Below are positions 50,702-59,570 of a DNA stretch of 64,000 nt, in pieces. Every line of letters begins with the position of its first letter. Position 1 is the first letter of the stretch. A model generated the notes under the pieces. It saw only the letters and a list, made by a program, of their open reading frames with translations. It made no database searches and was not told where the DNA came from. The DNA is from Rhodoflexus caldus (GTDB taxonomy: Bacteria > Bacteroidota > Bacteroidia > Cytophagales > Thermoflexibacteraceae), in assembly GCF_021206925.1 (NCBI RefSeq), contig NZ_JAJPRF010000004.1, forward strand, positions 124,001 through 188,000, read 5' to 3'. A program made the translations under genes and the position numbers.

Positions 50702-51454
50702 TTAGTTACCGCCGCGGCGCATCATCATTCCGCCACCTTGTGCACCCATTTCTTTCATGCGTTCTTCCACAATTTTCTGGAACTCCGCACGGGTTACTTT
50801 CTTGCCTTCCGAAGGTGCTTTCAAATCGGCTTTGGCAGGCGTCTTTGTGCTGATGCTGACAGGGCGAAATACTACAAAATCATCGTTTACGTTCACTTCC
50901 AACACGGTTCCGGGCAGGGAGTGAAACCTGTCAGGGCCTACCGGAGCAAGCAGTTGGTCAGCATACCAAGCCACTACTTGCACTTTGCGGTTCATAAATT
51001 CGTCTTCCATCGTGGCTTTTTTGCAGGCGTAACCGTTGATGGTTTTTTCCTCATCTTCAAATTTCCATGACCGCACTTTCAGCGTGTCCTCAATCAGGAA
51101 TTTTTTACCCATGAACTCGCGCAGTTCCAGCCATTGCTGGGTTTGGAAGTTCAAATAAGTAGAACCCATGTTGCGCATCCAACGCATCATGCCGCCGCGT
51201 CCACCGCTGCCGGACTGCATATCGTCATCGTCTTCTTCCACGGGCTTATATACCGACTCGTTGGCGTTGAAAGCCAACTGCATCCGCTGTGTCATAAATT
51301 CGGGAATCATGCTTTTCATTGACTCGCGCTCGGGCGGCAGGTTCCGATGCAGATTGACCTTCATTTCATACACAATAGTTCCTTCTGAGGTTTGAGCCTG
51401 TGCGGCAATGGTCAGCAAAGAAAAAAAGGCTAAAGCAATCCAGTTTCTTTTCAT
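50702..51454 (-). CDS. GLPGLI family secreted protein
   Basis: Exported protein of 250 aa with a signal peptide ending AAQAQ. It belongs to the GLPGLI family by its TSEGTIVYEMKVNL opening, the KFEDEEKTINGYACKKATME segment, and AWYADQLLAPVGPDRFHSLP followed by GTVLEVN (the family motif GP..F..LPGLIL). Two parts are unusual: an acidic and glycine-rich loop (EEDDDDMQSGSGGRGGMM) and a Gly/Met-rich C-terminus (GGGMMMRRGG), which could be flexible or metal-binding. GLPGLI genes often stand beside outer-membrane beta-barrel receptors in Bacteroidota, but here none is adjacent. Start at 51454, where the signal peptide begins. Confidence 0.83.
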   Translation of the reverse strand: MKRNWIALAFFSLLTIAAQAQTSEGTIVYEMKVNLHRNLPPERESMKSMIPEFMTQRMQLAFNANESVYKPVEEDDDDMQSGSGGRGGMMRWMRNMGSTYLNFQTQQWLELREFMGKKFLIEDTLKVRSWKFEDEEKTINGYACKKATMEDEFMNRKVQVVAWYADQLLAPVGPDRFHSLPGTVLEVNVNDDFVVFRPVSISTKTPAKADLKAPSEGKKVTRAEFQKIVEERMKEMGAQGGGMMMRRGGN

Positions 51455-51605
51455 GCGATTGTACAAATTAACTATGGGCAAATGTACGCCAAACATGTTG
51501 TAATGCAGTGTTAATCAGACTGAAAGTAATGTTAATCAAGGTTAATAAAAGCGTGCAATGCGGCAAAAGTTTTTTTCCTTTGATTGAAAAATTAGCGAAT
51601 TTATT

Positions 51606-53111
51606 ATGCGTCCAACTACCGGCAAACCACTTTTACCTGTTCTGTTGATGACGGCAAGCCTTGTGTTGCTGTTGATATTGCAGTTTTTGTGGTTAAGCAA
51701 ATCGTTCAACGATGCCCGCCAAGGTGTGCGCCGCGAATTAGGGAACATCTTTGAGCACAGCGTGCGGCATATTCAGGATTCGCTGGCCATGCGCCTGATG
51801 GATTCGCTGGGTATTAACAGCGACTCCATCGTGCGCCTCATGATACCGCCGCGTCCGGCCGATATGCACAAAGCAATTGTCCGTGAAGGCAAACCGCTGC
51901 CCGCCAATACCGATTCGGCCAAAAGTAAGACCTTTATCGTATCACTCAGCGCCAAAAGCGACTCGCTCAGCAAAAGTTACCTGAGGTTCTCTCCCCGACG
52001 GATGCGCTTTGTTAATTCCATGGGCTTGCTGGCTGCCGGCATCCGCATAGACAGCACCCTGATTATCCGCCGATGTATGGCAGAAATAGCCGAGAGGCAG
52101 TTGGTTGTCCGCCAAGTGGCCATATCTTCGCTGCAACTGAGCGCACCGCCCACCGAAGATGAATGGCGAGCCATGCGCGACAGGGAATCCGCCGAACCTC
52201 ACATCCTCCGCGAGCGTGTATTCATCCTGCCCGGCATAGGCTACGAAGCCCGCATAGAAGGTTTTTCGTGGAATGTGTGGCAGCAGATTATGCCCCTCAT
52301 ACTTTTCTCTGTTTTTCTTACCTCTATCACCATCGCCGCGTTTGCGCTGATGTATCGCGCACTGCGGCAACAACAGCGGCTTGCCGAGCTTAAAAACGAC
52401 TTCATCGGCAATGTAACCCACGAACTCAAAACTCCCGTTGCCACCGTAAGCGTGGCCATTGAAGCACTCAACAGTTTTAATGTGCTGCAAAATCGGGAAA
52501 TTACCGCCGAGTACCTCGCCATCTGCAAAACAGAACTCAAACGCCTCTCGCTGATGATAGACCAGATTATGAAAATTGCCATTTTTGAAGAAAAAGGCAT
52601 CCATCTGGAAAAAAATAATGTGGATTTGCAGGAAATTATCCAAAGCGTTATCAGTTCCATGCGTCCGCAATTGCAGCATTTTGATGCATGGGTAAATTTC
52701 CACAGCGAGGGCGAAACATGGAAAGTCCGCGGCGACAAGACGCACCTGACCAACATTGTATTCAATTTGCTGGAAAATGCCTTAAAATACAGCCCCGAAA
52801 ACCCGCAGATAGATGTAAAACTGGTAGAAAAAGAAAACGAGTTGCTCATTGCAGTAAGTGACAACGGCATAGGTATTCCGGCAGAGTATCACAAGAAAAT
52901 TTTTGACAAATTTTTTCGCGTACCAACGGGCAACGTGCACAACGTAAAAGGTTACGGGTTGGGGCTAAGTTATGTGGCAAATGTTGTGAAAAGTCATGGA
53001 GGAGATATTACTTTGCAAAGCACTCCCGGGCAGGGCAGCACCTTCATTGTGCGACTGCCTAAACTGAAAGTAACTGCTCGCCAATGGCAATATGAACCCT
53101 TCATCTTTTAA
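51606..53111 (+). CDS. Sensor histidine kinase
   Basis: Membrane-bound kinase of 501 aa, partner of the response regulator that overlaps it by 20 bp. Membrane segments lie at about residues 10-29 and 228-250, flanking a periplasmic domain of about 200 residues with no family I recognise. The HisKA box is DFIGNVTHELKTPVATVS with the phospho-accepting His272. The HATPase domain follows, with NIVFNLLENALKYSPE (N box), AVSDNGIGIPAE (G1) and GYGLGLSYVANVVKSHGG (G2). The stop lies in the coding start of the regulator, so translation is coupled. The signal is unknown. Confidence 0.93.
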   Translation: MRPTTGKPLLPVLLMTASLVLLLILQFLWLSKSFNDARQGVRRELGNIFEHSVRHIQDSLAMRLMDSLGINSDSIVRLMIPPRPADMHKAIVREGKPLPANTDSAKSKTFIVSLSAKSDSLSKSYLRFSPRRMRFVNSMGLLAAGIRIDSTLIIRRCMAEIAERQLVVRQVAISSLQLSAPPTEDEWRAMRDRESAEPHILRERVFILPGIGYEARIEGFSWNVWQQIMPLILFSVFLTSITIAAFALMYRALRQQQRLAELKNDFIGNVTHELKTPVATVSVAIEALNSFNVLQNREITAEYLAICKTELKRLSLMIDQIMKIAIFEEKGIHLEKNNVDLQEIIQSVISSMRPQLQHFDAWVNFHSEGETWKVRGDKTHLTNIVFNLLENALKYSPENPQIDVKLVEKENELLIAVSDNGIGIPAEYHKKIFDKFFRVPTGNVHNVKGYGLGLSYVANVVKSHGGDITLQSTPGQGSTFIVRLPKLKVTARQWQYEPFIF

Positions 53112-53787
53112 AATTCTTTATGTAGAAGATGAGCAGTTTTTGGGGCGAATCGTGAAAGACAGCCTCGAAAGCCGCGGTTTTCAGGTTTTAATGCTGCCCG
53201 ATGGCAGACAAGTCATTGAACAGTTCAAACGCTTTCAGCCGCATATTTGCGTGCTGGATGTTATGCTTCCCTATAAAGACGGCTTTACCATTGCACAGGA
53301 AATCAGACAGTTAGAACCCAAAATACCTATCCTCTTCCTAACCGCCAAAACACAGGCGGAAGATGCCGTGCAAGGCTTTCAGTCAGGCGGTAATGACTAT
53401 ATCCGCAAGCCTTTCAGTTTGGAAGAGTTGATTGTACGCATCCAAAACCTGCTGCAACTTACACAAGGGCAAACAACAGCGCGCAGCGATGGCACTATCA
53501 CCATCGGGCGCTATCATTTCCTGCCGCAGCGCTACGAGCTCCGCCTCGGCGATGAGGTGCGCAAACTCTCCCACCGCGAGTCGGAACTACTTTCCATTTT
53601 TGCAGAAAACCAAAACAAAATCATCAACAGGCAAGACATCCTGATGCGCGTATGGCGCGACGATTCTTTTTTCAACTCCCGCAATCTGGATGTGTACATT
53701 ACCAAACTGCGCGGACTGCTGAAAGACGACCCTTCCATTCAGATTTTGTCTATCAAAAACGTAGGCTACCATTTTCTGGTAGGGTAG
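53092..53787 (+). CDS. OmpR-type response regulator
   Basis: Two-domain regulator of 231 aa. The receiver has acidic residues in LYVEDEQFL, the phospho-accepting Asp56 in ICVLDVMLPYKDGF, and the conserved Lys106 in DYIRKPFSL. The C-terminal winged helix (residues about 135-230) has HRESELLSIFAENQNKIINRQ, VWRDDSFFNSRNLDVYITKL and IKNVGYHFLV, typical for the OmpR/PhoB group, so it binds DNA. The start overlaps the kinase gene by 20 bp. The DNA target is unknown; no matching direct repeat was identified in the window. Confidence 0.94.
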   Translation: MNPSSFKILYVEDEQFLGRIVKDSLESRGFQVLMLPDGRQVIEQFKRFQPHICVLDVMLPYKDGFTIAQEIRQLEPKIPILFLTAKTQAEDAVQGFQSGGNDYIRKPFSLEELIVRIQNLLQLTQGQTTARSDGTITIGRYHFLPQRYELRLGDEVRKLSHRESELLSIFAENQNKIINRQDILMRVWRDDSFFNSRNLDVYITKLRGLLKDDPSIQILSIKNVGYHFLVG

Positions 53788-53943
53788 CCCCCTCTCCTTC
53801 CGACAAACTACACCGGAGCAAAATAAATATTGCCCCAGAGTGGGTATATCCGCAAAACAGATGTAACTTTATTGTAACGTTTGCGCGTGTTTTCGATACA
53901 AGTTATTCACTTGTTTGCTCACCTATTAACCTGTTAATCAGCT

Positions 53944-54537
53944 ATGGAATTCCTTGACCATTCATCTACCTTTTATCACATCATCACCGATTTGGAAGGT
54001 CGGTATGTGTATGTAAATGATTATTTCCTGAAAAAATTCGGCTTTGTAGCATCGGAACTCATCGGCAGCAATTTCAGCAACTCAGTGCACCCCGACGATG
54101 TGGAGCGCTGCAATCAGGTCGCTTATCAACTGATAATGAATCACGAAAAAACTATCCCCATTGATGTTCGCAAACCCGATAAACTCGGCAGTTATTTCTG
54201 GACAACATGGGAGTTTTCCATGGCAAAAGATGCAGAAGACCAACCTATAGGTATTCGTTGCATAGGTTTTGATATTACATCGGCACAAAAAGCCCGCAAA
54301 GATTTGGAAACCTACACCCAACGGCTGGAAAACCTGATGCAATTAGAGCAACACAAAAAAAACAGCGTTAAGAATGTATTGGCTACACTCCCCGATGAAG
54401 TTAAAGATTCGCTGATAGGCATTTTCGGCCTGATTCAGGTATTTAACTTTGATGATTATCAGGACGATTTCAACAAAGTGGTGATTGAACGCTTGGCCGA
54501 ATACAGCGAAATTCTCGACAGACTCATTTTTGAGTAA
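53944..54537 (+). CDS. PAS-domain protein without output domain
   Basis: Soluble protein of 197 aa. Residues about 8-115 form a PAS domain: YHIITDLEGRYVYVNDYFLK, FGFVASELIGSNFSNSVHPD and FDITSAQKARKDLE at the end (PAS-PAC junction). What follows (residues 120-197) is a helical tail with LMQLEQHKKNSVKNVLATLP, which may be a coiled coil, but it lacks a HisKA, GGDEF or DNA-binding domain. It may sense a ligand and act by protein contact, perhaps with the two-component pair 156 bp upstream; this is inference. The upstream gap has GTAACTTTATTG, a weak promoter-like element. Confidence 0.78.
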   Translation: MEFLDHSSTFYHIITDLEGRYVYVNDYFLKKFGFVASELIGSNFSNSVHPDDVERCNQVAYQLIMNHEKTIPIDVRKPDKLGSYFWTTWEFSMAKDAEDQPIGIRCIGFDITSAQKARKDLETYTQRLENLMQLEQHKKNSVKNVLATLPDEVKDSLIGIFGLIQVFNFDDYQDDFNKVVIERLAEYSEILDRLIFE

Positions 54538-54589
54538 GCAATTGAGTAATTTACAGCGTTCTTTTCGTTGGAATGCGGATTTTTAAATC

Positions 54590-54796
54590 ATGCAAGTTAT
54601 TTACTATTCACTTGATAATCAGTGTGTTTTACGTAAGAAAAATCAAAACAACACCGCTTGCACGAAAATGTGATTCCGTAAATTGTATTTTTCCGATGCG
54701 GGTAAATTTGTGTGCAACAGGCATGCCCTGTCCCTACATGTGCAACACAATACCGAATTAAATTTTTCCAAGATTCTGTAGAAAAATTCGCGTTAA
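54590..54796 (-). repeat. 205-bp dispersed intergenic repeat, copy 2
   Basis: The reverse complement of this stretch matches 17785-17989 along its full length. Shared blocks include AGAATCTTGGAAAAATTT, TGTAGGGACA, GCATCGGAAAAATACAATT, CATTTTCGTGCAAGCGGT and AAAACACACTGATT. The central palindrome of copy 1 has decayed here (only the right half, GCATGCCCTGTCCCTAC on the plus strand, is intact). The copy lies in the 400-bp gap between the PAS gene and the D-aminoacylase gene, both ending here. Confidence 0.8.
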
Positions 54797-54818
54797 ATTA
54801 TTGAAAAACAGTTGTTTA

Positions 54819-54851
54819 AAACCCGACAGGTTTCTAAAACCTGTCGGGTTT
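54819..54851. terminator. Perfect 15-bp palindrome between convergent genes
   Basis: Arms AAACCCGACAGGTTT (54819-54833) and AAACCTGTCGGGTTT (54837-54851) with a CTA loop. It lies between the convergent ends of the PAS gene (54537) and the D-aminoacylase gene (54939). It is related to the palindromes at 21242 and 9779. It can fold as a bidirectional terminator, with T runs at the right end. The rest of the gap (54538-54938) holds only the dispersed repeat and AT-rich sequence. Confidence 0.65.
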
Positions 54852-54938
54852 GTGTATAAATCCGAAATCTGCCCCCAGCCTGCCCGTTTTTCGCCAATCG
54901 CTCATTGGTAGGTGCGGTGTGGCAGTCTGCTGTTGGCC

Positions 54939-56540
54939 TTATTGCGGGCGGTATCCCCTACCGCGGATTACCATACCCGAACGTTTGCCGGTGTGCTTCC
55001 CGTCTGCCACAACAACACCGCCGTTTACTATCACGTAGCCAATACCTTGCGCATAGGCATGAGGTTTTTCAAAAGTAGCGCGGTCGCTGATGGTAGCAGG
55101 GTCAAAAATGACTACATCGGCCTGATAGCCCTCTCGCAGCAGCCCACGGTCAGTCAGCCCGAAGCGTTGGGCAGGCATGGAGGTCATTTTCCGAATAGCT
55201 TCTTCAACGGTGATAATTTTTTTGTCGCGCACATAAACGCCCAGCACCCGCGCATTGCTGCCATAGCCGCGGGGATGGGGTACATCTTTTCCAAAGCGAT
55301 AAATTCCTGCATCGGAAGCAATCATTGTTAAGGGACTTGCCATAATTCTGCCGACATCTTCCTCGCTCATGCTGTGGTAAATCATTTGTGCGCCGCCTTT
55401 GAGCAGCATTTCCATAATGGTCTCAATTTCATCTTTGAGTTTTGTTTTGGTTTTGCCGAGCCGTTTGGCGGTAATTTGGGTGATGTTCAGCCCTTGGTAG
55501 GTGCTGTCGGGGCTGTAACGGGCTACGTAGGCATAGTCCATTCGTCCGGAATTGCTGCGCCAAGCCATGTTTTTGGCAATTTCATTGGCAATTTGCGCAC
55601 GTATTTTAGGGTCAGTAAGGCGTGCCTGAACGGCGGAGTCGCCATCGGCGAGCGCCCAAGCAGGAAACAGCACGCCCAAATTGGTACTACTGGCAGGATA
55701 AGGGTACTGGTCTAAGTTTACATCAAGTCCCTCTGCACGGGCGCGTTCAATCACCGTCAGCATTTCGCGGCTGCGCCCCCAGTTGTTGTGCCCCGATGCC
55801 TTGAAGTGCGAAATTTGCATAGGGATGCCGCTTTGCCTGCCTATTTCCAACGTTTCGCGGATGGCCGCAATCACCGAGTCGGCCTCGTTGCGCATGTGGG
55901 TAGCGTAAACACCGCCGTATCGGGCTGCCACTTTTGCCAGCCCGACGATTTCTTCGGTTTTGGAATACGCGCCGGGGATGTAAATCAGCCCCGAAGAAAG
56001 CCCCAGTGCACCATCCAACATCATTTGCTCCATTATGGCTTCCATTTTTGCCTGTTCTTCAGGCGTAGGATCGCGGCGCGAAAGGCGCATCACCGCGCGG
56101 CGGATGGTATTATGCCCCGCCAGCGTCCCTACATTTGGCGAAATCCCGATGCTGTCCAACTCGCGAAAGAACTTCTTTAAGTCGGCAAATGAGCCGCCGC
56201 AATTGCCTGTAATAAGGGTAGTAACGCCGTCATAGATGAAATTTTCTGCCTGTGGTAATTCCTGAATGCTGCCCTCTATATGCGTATGTACGTCAATAAA
56301 CCCCGGTGCAACTATCTGCCGACGGGCATCAATCACCTGCGCAGCCTGCACATCCGCCAGCCGCCCGATAGCGGCAATTTTACCGTCCTTAATGGCCAAA
56401 TCGGCCTCATACCACGGATTCCCCGTTCCGTCCACAATGCGCCCGTTGCGTATGAGCAGGTCGTACTGTTGGGCTGTTGCGGAGGTTAGCGTAAACAAAA
56501 AAACTAAGAGCGTACCCAAAAACCGATATATCATTTTCAT
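54939..56540 (-). CDS. N-acyl-D-amino-acid deacylase (D-aminoacylase) family amidohydrolase
   Basis: Exported amidohydrolase of 533 aa; a signal peptide ends TSATAQ. The start motif IVAPGFIDVHTHIEGS carries two metal-binding histidines, and MRNEADSVIAAIRETLEIGR, MQISHFKASGHNNWG, ASDAGIYRFGKDVPHPRGYG and VVIFDPATI are standard in the D-aminoacylase/AmdA group. The predicted job is hydrolysis of N-acylated D-amino acids, which would suit turnover of peptidoglycan or peptide material outside the cytoplasm. Neighbouring penicillin-binding protein genes may share this theme, but the gene is divergently oriented relative to the PBP at 56621. The length is normal. Confidence 0.9.
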   Translation of the reverse strand: MKMIYRFLGTLLVFLFTLTSATAQQYDLLIRNGRIVDGTGNPWYEADLAIKDGKIAAIGRLADVQAAQVIDARRQIVAPGFIDVHTHIEGSIQELPQAENFIYDGVTTLITGNCGGSFADLKKFFRELDSIGISPNVGTLAGHNTIRRAVMRLSRRDPTPEEQAKMEAIMEQMMLDGALGLSSGLIYIPGAYSKTEEIVGLAKVAARYGGVYATHMRNEADSVIAAIRETLEIGRQSGIPMQISHFKASGHNNWGRSREMLTVIERARAEGLDVNLDQYPYPASSTNLGVLFPAWALADGDSAVQARLTDPKIRAQIANEIAKNMAWRSNSGRMDYAYVARYSPDSTYQGLNITQITAKRLGKTKTKLKDEIETIMEMLLKGGAQMIYHSMSEEDVGRIMASPLTMIASDAGIYRFGKDVPHPRGYGSNARVLGVYVRDKKIITVEEAIRKMTSMPAQRFGLTDRGLLREGYQADVVIFDPATISDRATFEKPHAYAQGIGYVIVNGGVVVADGKHTGKRSGMVIRGRGYRPQ

Positions 56541-56620
56541 AAGCGCAGAATCGTTAATGCCTGTTAAGATAACAATTTTGGCTGTCGGAAAGTAGCGCCT
56601 GCGGTAATTGTTGCATACTT

Positions 56621-59086
56621 TTGATTAAAATTGCACGGAAGTTAGCCCCTATTTGGAACGTGAAGACACGCCGGTTAGAGCCTTACATAACAGCCTATCG
56701 TCATGCGCGGGAGAAATTCACTCGCACAAAATTCTATGCATGGTTCAATCGTTGGCCTTTCCGGGGGCAACCCAATGAGGGTACACTGCAAAAATGGTCG
56801 CGGCGCTGCTGGAAAGGGCTTATCTACTTCTTTATTGCTTTTTTTCTGTATTTCAAGGCAGTGGAATACAACTTTCTGTTTTTGTTTGGCGAAATGCCGA
56901 GCATCGCACAGTTAGAAAACCCTAAAATTCCTACCGCCTCCGAACTCTACACCGAAGACGGCGTATTGCTGGGGCGCTATTATTTGGAAAACCGCTCGCC
57001 TGTTAAATACGAAGAGATTTCACCTTACCTCATAAATGCGCTGATTGCTACGGAAGATATCCGCTTCTACGAACATTCGGGTATTGATTTAACAGCCTTG
57101 TCGTCGGTGATGGTCAATACTATTCTCGACATGGGCAAATCGTCGCGCGGTGGCGGCAGCACCATTACCCAGCAATTAGCCAAAAACCTGTTTAAAACCC
57201 GCGAGGGCGGTTCGCAAGGGCTGTTGGGCAGGGTTCCGCTGATTAAAACACTTGTTATCAAAACCAAAGAGTGGATAACGGCATTGAATCTGGAAAAGGC
57301 GTATTCCAAAGAGGAAATACTGACGATGTACCTCAATACCGTAGATTTCGGGAGCAATGCCTATGGCATCAAAACAGCCGCCAAAACTTTTTTTGCTACC
57401 ACCCCTAAGCAGATAAACGTTCAACAGGCTGCCACACTGATTGGCCTGCTGAAAGCACCTACCTATTACAGCCCTATTTTGCGGCCTGAAAACAGCCTCC
57501 GCCGTCGCAATGTTGTGCTTGCACAAATGGAAAAATACGGATTTTTGGATAGCATCACGTTCGCCAAAGCGCAAAAAGCTCCGTTGGGCGTTCGTTTTAC
57601 TACCGAAAATGCCGAAGATGGCGCAGGGACGTATTTCCGCGGGGTAATGAACAATTACCTGTTGAAGTGGTGTGAAGAAAACGGCTATGACCTCTACGCC
57701 GACGGGCTGAAAATTTATACTACGATTGATTCACACATCCAGAAATATGCCGAAGAAGCCGTGGAAGAGCGCATGAAGGAGATGCAGGAAAAGTTTTATG
57801 AGCACTGGCGCGGCATGAACCCTTGGCGCGACCGCAGCGGTAAAGAAATTCCCAATTACATTGAAAACGCCGTAAGAGCAACCAAATGGTACAAAGCGCT
57901 GGCAATCAAGCTAAAAGGTGATACTGCGGCTATCAACAAAATCATCAATACACCGCGCAGAATGACCGTTTTTTCTTGGCGCGGAGAGATTGACACGCTG
58001 ATGAGCCCGGTGGATTCCATCAAATACTACAAACATTTTTTGCATAGCGGGCTAATGGCCATGGATCCCTACTCAGGCTACATCCGTGCATGGGTCGGGG
58101 GCATTAACTACAAGTATTTCAAATTTGACCACGTCAAGCAGTCGCGGAGGCAGCCCGGTTCTACCTTCAAGCCGTTTGTTTATGCTGCAGCCATTGATTC
58201 GTTCGGTTTTTCGCCCTGTTCCAAAATGATTGACAGCCCCATCACGATTAATTATGTGGAAAACGGCGAGAAAAAATTCTGGGCGCCTCATAATGCCGAC
58301 TGGACTTACAGCTATGACACCGTTTCGTTGAGATATGGCATCGGGCGTTCGCTCAATACCATTGCAGCCAAGCTCATCAAAGAAATCGGCTGGCACTCGG
58401 TCATCAACTACGCCCGTAAAATGGGCATCACCAGCCCGTTGGATACCGTTCCTGCCGTAGGGCTTGGCACAAGCGATGTTTCCTTGTACGAAATGGTTGG
58501 CGCTTACGGCACATTCCTGAACGGCGGCGTTTGGACAGAACCCATGTTCATCACACGCATAGAAGACAAAAACGGGCGTATCATCCAACGATTTAACCCC
58601 AAAAGAAGGCGAGCATTATCGCCTGAAAGTGCTTTCCTGATGGTTTACATGCTGCGCGGCAGTATGCAGGAACCCGGCGGTACATCGGGGCGGCTGTACT
58701 CCTACCGCGGGCTTTGGGGCAACAATGAAATCGGCGGCAAAACAGGCACTTCCACCAGCCACGCCGACGGCTGGTACATCGGCATCACCAAAGATTTGGT
58801 GGCAGGCGTATGGGTAGGCGGAGAAGACAGAAGTATCCATTTCCGCACTTCCGACCTTGGCGAAGGGGCTAAAACAGCACTTCCCATTTTCGGTACTTTT
58901 TTGGAAAAAGTATATGCCGATACCACAGATTTAGGGGTTTCCAAAGGCAGATTCCCTACGGAAAAAGAACTCAAACTGCGCATTACCAAGCCGTATTTCT
59001 GCCCGACACCTATTAAACCCAAACCCGACAGCCTGCGAATAGCCGATTCACTGCGGCAGATACAGCAACTCCTCAATGTGAATTGA
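56621..59086 (+). CDS. Bifunctional penicillin-binding protein 1A/1B-type (copy 2)
   Basis: Class A PBP of 821 aa, paralogous to the gene at 46353. A basic cytoplasmic extension of about 65 residues (rich in Arg, Lys and Trp: FNRWPFRGQ, KWSRRCWKG) precedes one membrane segment (about 66-83). The GT51 domain has ATEDIRFYEHSGID (Glu145) and GGGSTITQQLAKNLF; the transpeptidase has RQPGSTFKPFVYA (SxxK), GRSLNT (SxN) and GGKTGTSTSHADGWY (KTG). No ATG is available near the start: the frame opens at a TTG at 56621, with a GTG at 56660 as alternative. Only 18 bp separate its stop from the convergent STAS-like gene. Confidence 0.92.
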   Translation: MIKIARKLAPIWNVKTRRLEPYITAYRHAREKFTRTKFYAWFNRWPFRGQPNEGTLQKWSRRCWKGLIYFFIAFFLYFKAVEYNFLFLFGEMPSIAQLENPKIPTASELYTEDGVLLGRYYLENRSPVKYEEISPYLINALIATEDIRFYEHSGIDLTALSSVMVNTILDMGKSSRGGGSTITQQLAKNLFKTREGGSQGLLGRVPLIKTLVIKTKEWITALNLEKAYSKEEILTMYLNTVDFGSNAYGIKTAAKTFFATTPKQINVQQAATLIGLLKAPTYYSPILRPENSLRRRNVVLAQMEKYGFLDSITFAKAQKAPLGVRFTTENAEDGAGTYFRGVMNNYLLKWCEENGYDLYADGLKIYTTIDSHIQKYAEEAVEERMKEMQEKFYEHWRGMNPWRDRSGKEIPNYIENAVRATKWYKALAIKLKGDTAAINKIINTPRRMTVFSWRGEIDTLMSPVDSIKYYKHFLHSGLMAMDPYSGYIRAWVGGINYKYFKFDHVKQSRRQPGSTFKPFVYAAAIDSFGFSPCSKMIDSPITINYVENGEKKFWAPHNADWTYSYDTVSLRYGIGRSLNTIAAKLIKEIGWHSVINYARKMGITSPLDTVPAVGLGTSDVSLYEMVGAYGTFLNGGVWTEPMFITRIEDKNGRIIQRFNPKRRRALSPESAFLMVYMLRGSMQEPGGTSGRLYSYRGLWGNNEIGGKTGTSTSHADGWYIGITKDLVAGVWVGGEDRSIHFRTSDLGEGAKTALPIFGTFLEKVYADTTDLGVSKGRFPTEKELKLRITKPYFCPTPIKPKPDSLRIADSLRQIQQLLNVN

Positions 59087-59103
59087 GCAAGGCAGGGTAT
59101 TGT

Positions 59104-59511
59104 TTATTGCAATAACCAAGCTTTGGCAGTGTCAAAATCATCAAAGAAACGTTGATGAACGCTCACGGGCTTATTTGATTCTTCGGCTTCGGACAAAGTC
59201 AGTTCTAAGCTAAGTTGTGTGTAAAAGTCCTTGATGACCAAATACGCCACCTTATAAATGCCGGTGGCCATGCATTTAGGATACAGGTATTGGCTGAGCC
59301 AATCCTGTGTTTCCGGAGGAATGACATACATAGCATATCGGCTATCTACCAACGATAATCGGGGGCGGTATTTTTCACATGCCCGAAGGTATTGGAGCGC
59401 TACTTGACGACATTCTTCATCGGTCATATCGGGTGTGGTGTGCCATTCGCTGATGAGTAATTGATTGGCCGCATCATATTGAAAGCGAATGTATCTTTCA
59501 AGAAAAGACAT
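59104..59511 (-). CDS. STAS/SpoIIAA-like small protein (copy D)
   Basis: Soluble protein of 135 aa related to the gene at 50224: QLLISEWHTTPDMTDEECR corresponds to LLHITWKGTAADMPENEF, PRLSLVDSRYAMYVIPPETQ to AKKFLVDASAGHFIMLPHIQ, CMATGIYKVAYLVI to YKAMGIRRIAFVY, and the ending RFFDDFDTAKAWLLQ to RFFSSMDEAQAWVKV. The strand/helix order suggests a SpoIIAA/STAS-like fold; the function is unknown. It faces the second PBP gene at 18 bp. Whether it forms a unit with the ABC permease gene 59 bp upstream on the same strand is unclear. Confidence 0.65.
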   Translation of the reverse strand: MSFLERYIRFQYDAANQLLISEWHTTPDMTDEECRQVALQYLRACEKYRPRLSLVDSRYAMYVIPPETQDWLSQYLYPKCMATGIYKVAYLVIKDFYTQLSLELTLSEAEESNKPVSVHQRFFDDFDTAKAWLLQ

Positions 59512-59570
59512 AACAGAGACGAAATATTTTTGACAAAACCAATGTTACACCATGGAAATCATCGTGGGTT

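Noticed and set aside
51942-52745. 267-codon minus-strand frame opposite the histidine kinase gene
   Set aside because: Antisense to the kinase, whose motifs are complete in the other frame.
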